The translations under genes and the position numbers were made by a program. A stretch of 5,215 nucleotides of DNA. It comes from Candidatus Cloacimonas sp. (GTDB taxonomy: Bacteria > Cloacimonadota > Cloacimonadia > Cloacimonadales > Cloacimonadaceae). The notes beneath the pieces were generated by a model. That model searched no databases, had not been told where the DNA came from, and saw only the letters and a program-made list of their open reading frames with translations. Of this stretch, positions 5,096-5,215 are shown in pieces. The DNA lies in NCBI GenBank assembly GCA_023227825.1, contig JALOCJ010000020.1, positions 1 to 5,215 on the forward strand, given 5' to 3'. Numbering within the stretch: position 1 is the first letter of the stretch; every line of letters begins with the position of its first letter.

Positions 5096-5215
5096 ACATG
5101 GCTTTGTTTATTTGGTGGCGGTGATGGACGTTTTCAGCCGTTATATTATCTCCTGGCAGCTATCCGATACGTTAGAGTCTGGTTTTTGCTGTGAGGCCCT
5201 GAAAGAAGCTCTGGA
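5091..5215 (+). pseudogene. IS3-family OrfB continuation after frameshift, runs off window
   Basis: From 5091 the frame two bases on from OrfB reads LKHGFVYLVAVMDVFSRY, then IISWQLSDTLESGFCCEALK, the second block of the integrase core of IS3 transposases. It is open to the window end at 5215. The second catalytic Asp and the Glu would lie beyond the edge. No start with a ribosome site is present; the first ATG is at 5124. It is therefore a disconnected part of orfB, not a separate gene. Confidence 0.85.

Larger units (their letters stand above)
4331..5215 (+). mobile_element. IS3-family insertion sequence, left part, damaged
   Basis: The two overlapping genes orfA (HTH and zipper) and orfB (HTH_21 and integrase core) define an IS3-family element, which runs off the right edge. 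Its GC content is visibly higher than the flanking genes. The left end cannot be fixed without the right inverted repeat. TG at 4331 is the best guess because IS3 ends begin with TG and the block with CAAAAGTGGTC (4350-4360) resembles IS3-type terminal sequence; TG at 4269 is an alternative. Two lesions, an A8 tract out of phase with orfB and a TTGAA duplication, suggest this copy cannot make its own transposase. It lies about 190 bases after the glycosyltransferase gene and does not interrupt it. Confidence 0.85.

Noticed and set aside
1..5215. CRISPR array, toxin-antitoxin pair or phage defence system
   Set aside because: No spaced direct repeats were seen, and none of the genes matches a defence family by its motifs.

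Overview
The window looks like an accessory surface-polysaccharide region of a bacterial genome, ending in a damaged IS3-family insertion sequence. The three sugar-cluster genes are AT-rich: sampled 60-base rows give about 27% GC (from 3301) and 33% (from 1801). The IS coding part is richer (about 57% in the row from 4861), so the IS was probably acquired separately. The species cannot be named. Shine-Dalgarno sites, sigma70-like promoters and the protein families fit a Gram-negative or related bacterium.

Layout: (1) 48-119, a tRNA-Thr(TGT)-like gene with defects suggesting decay. (2) 358-2196 (+), an asparagine-synthase-superfamily protein whose N-terminal glutaminase half has lost its catalytic Cys and glutamine-binding motif. 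(3) 2281-3021 (-), a YdjC/ChbG-type carbohydrate deacetylase. (4) 3247-4140 (+), a family 2 glycosyltransferase of the succinoglycan ExoM type. The deacetylase and glycosyltransferase are divergent and each has a recognisable promoter in the 225-base gap between them. (5) From about 4331 to the window end, the left part of an IS3-family element with orfA (4407-4754) and an orfB broken by a 5-bp tandem duplication.

Together, genes 2-4 suggest building and tailoring of a glycan. The glycosyltransferase adds a sugar, the deacetylase could remove an N- or O-acetyl group, and the AsnB-like enzyme could activate a carboxylate with ATP and form an amide. The joint pathway is inference; the family assignments are well supported.

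The most unusual signal lies in the 80 bases before orfA. Two perfect stem-loops (4331-4351 and 4372-4405) have loops complementary to each other over 9 nt, so they could form a kissing pair. The second stem and the loop contact together cover the AGGAGG ribosome site of orfA. A 26-codon reading frame with its own ribosome site runs through both hairpins and ends in an ATGA overlap with the orfA start. This would fit translational control of the transposase, and it is testable.
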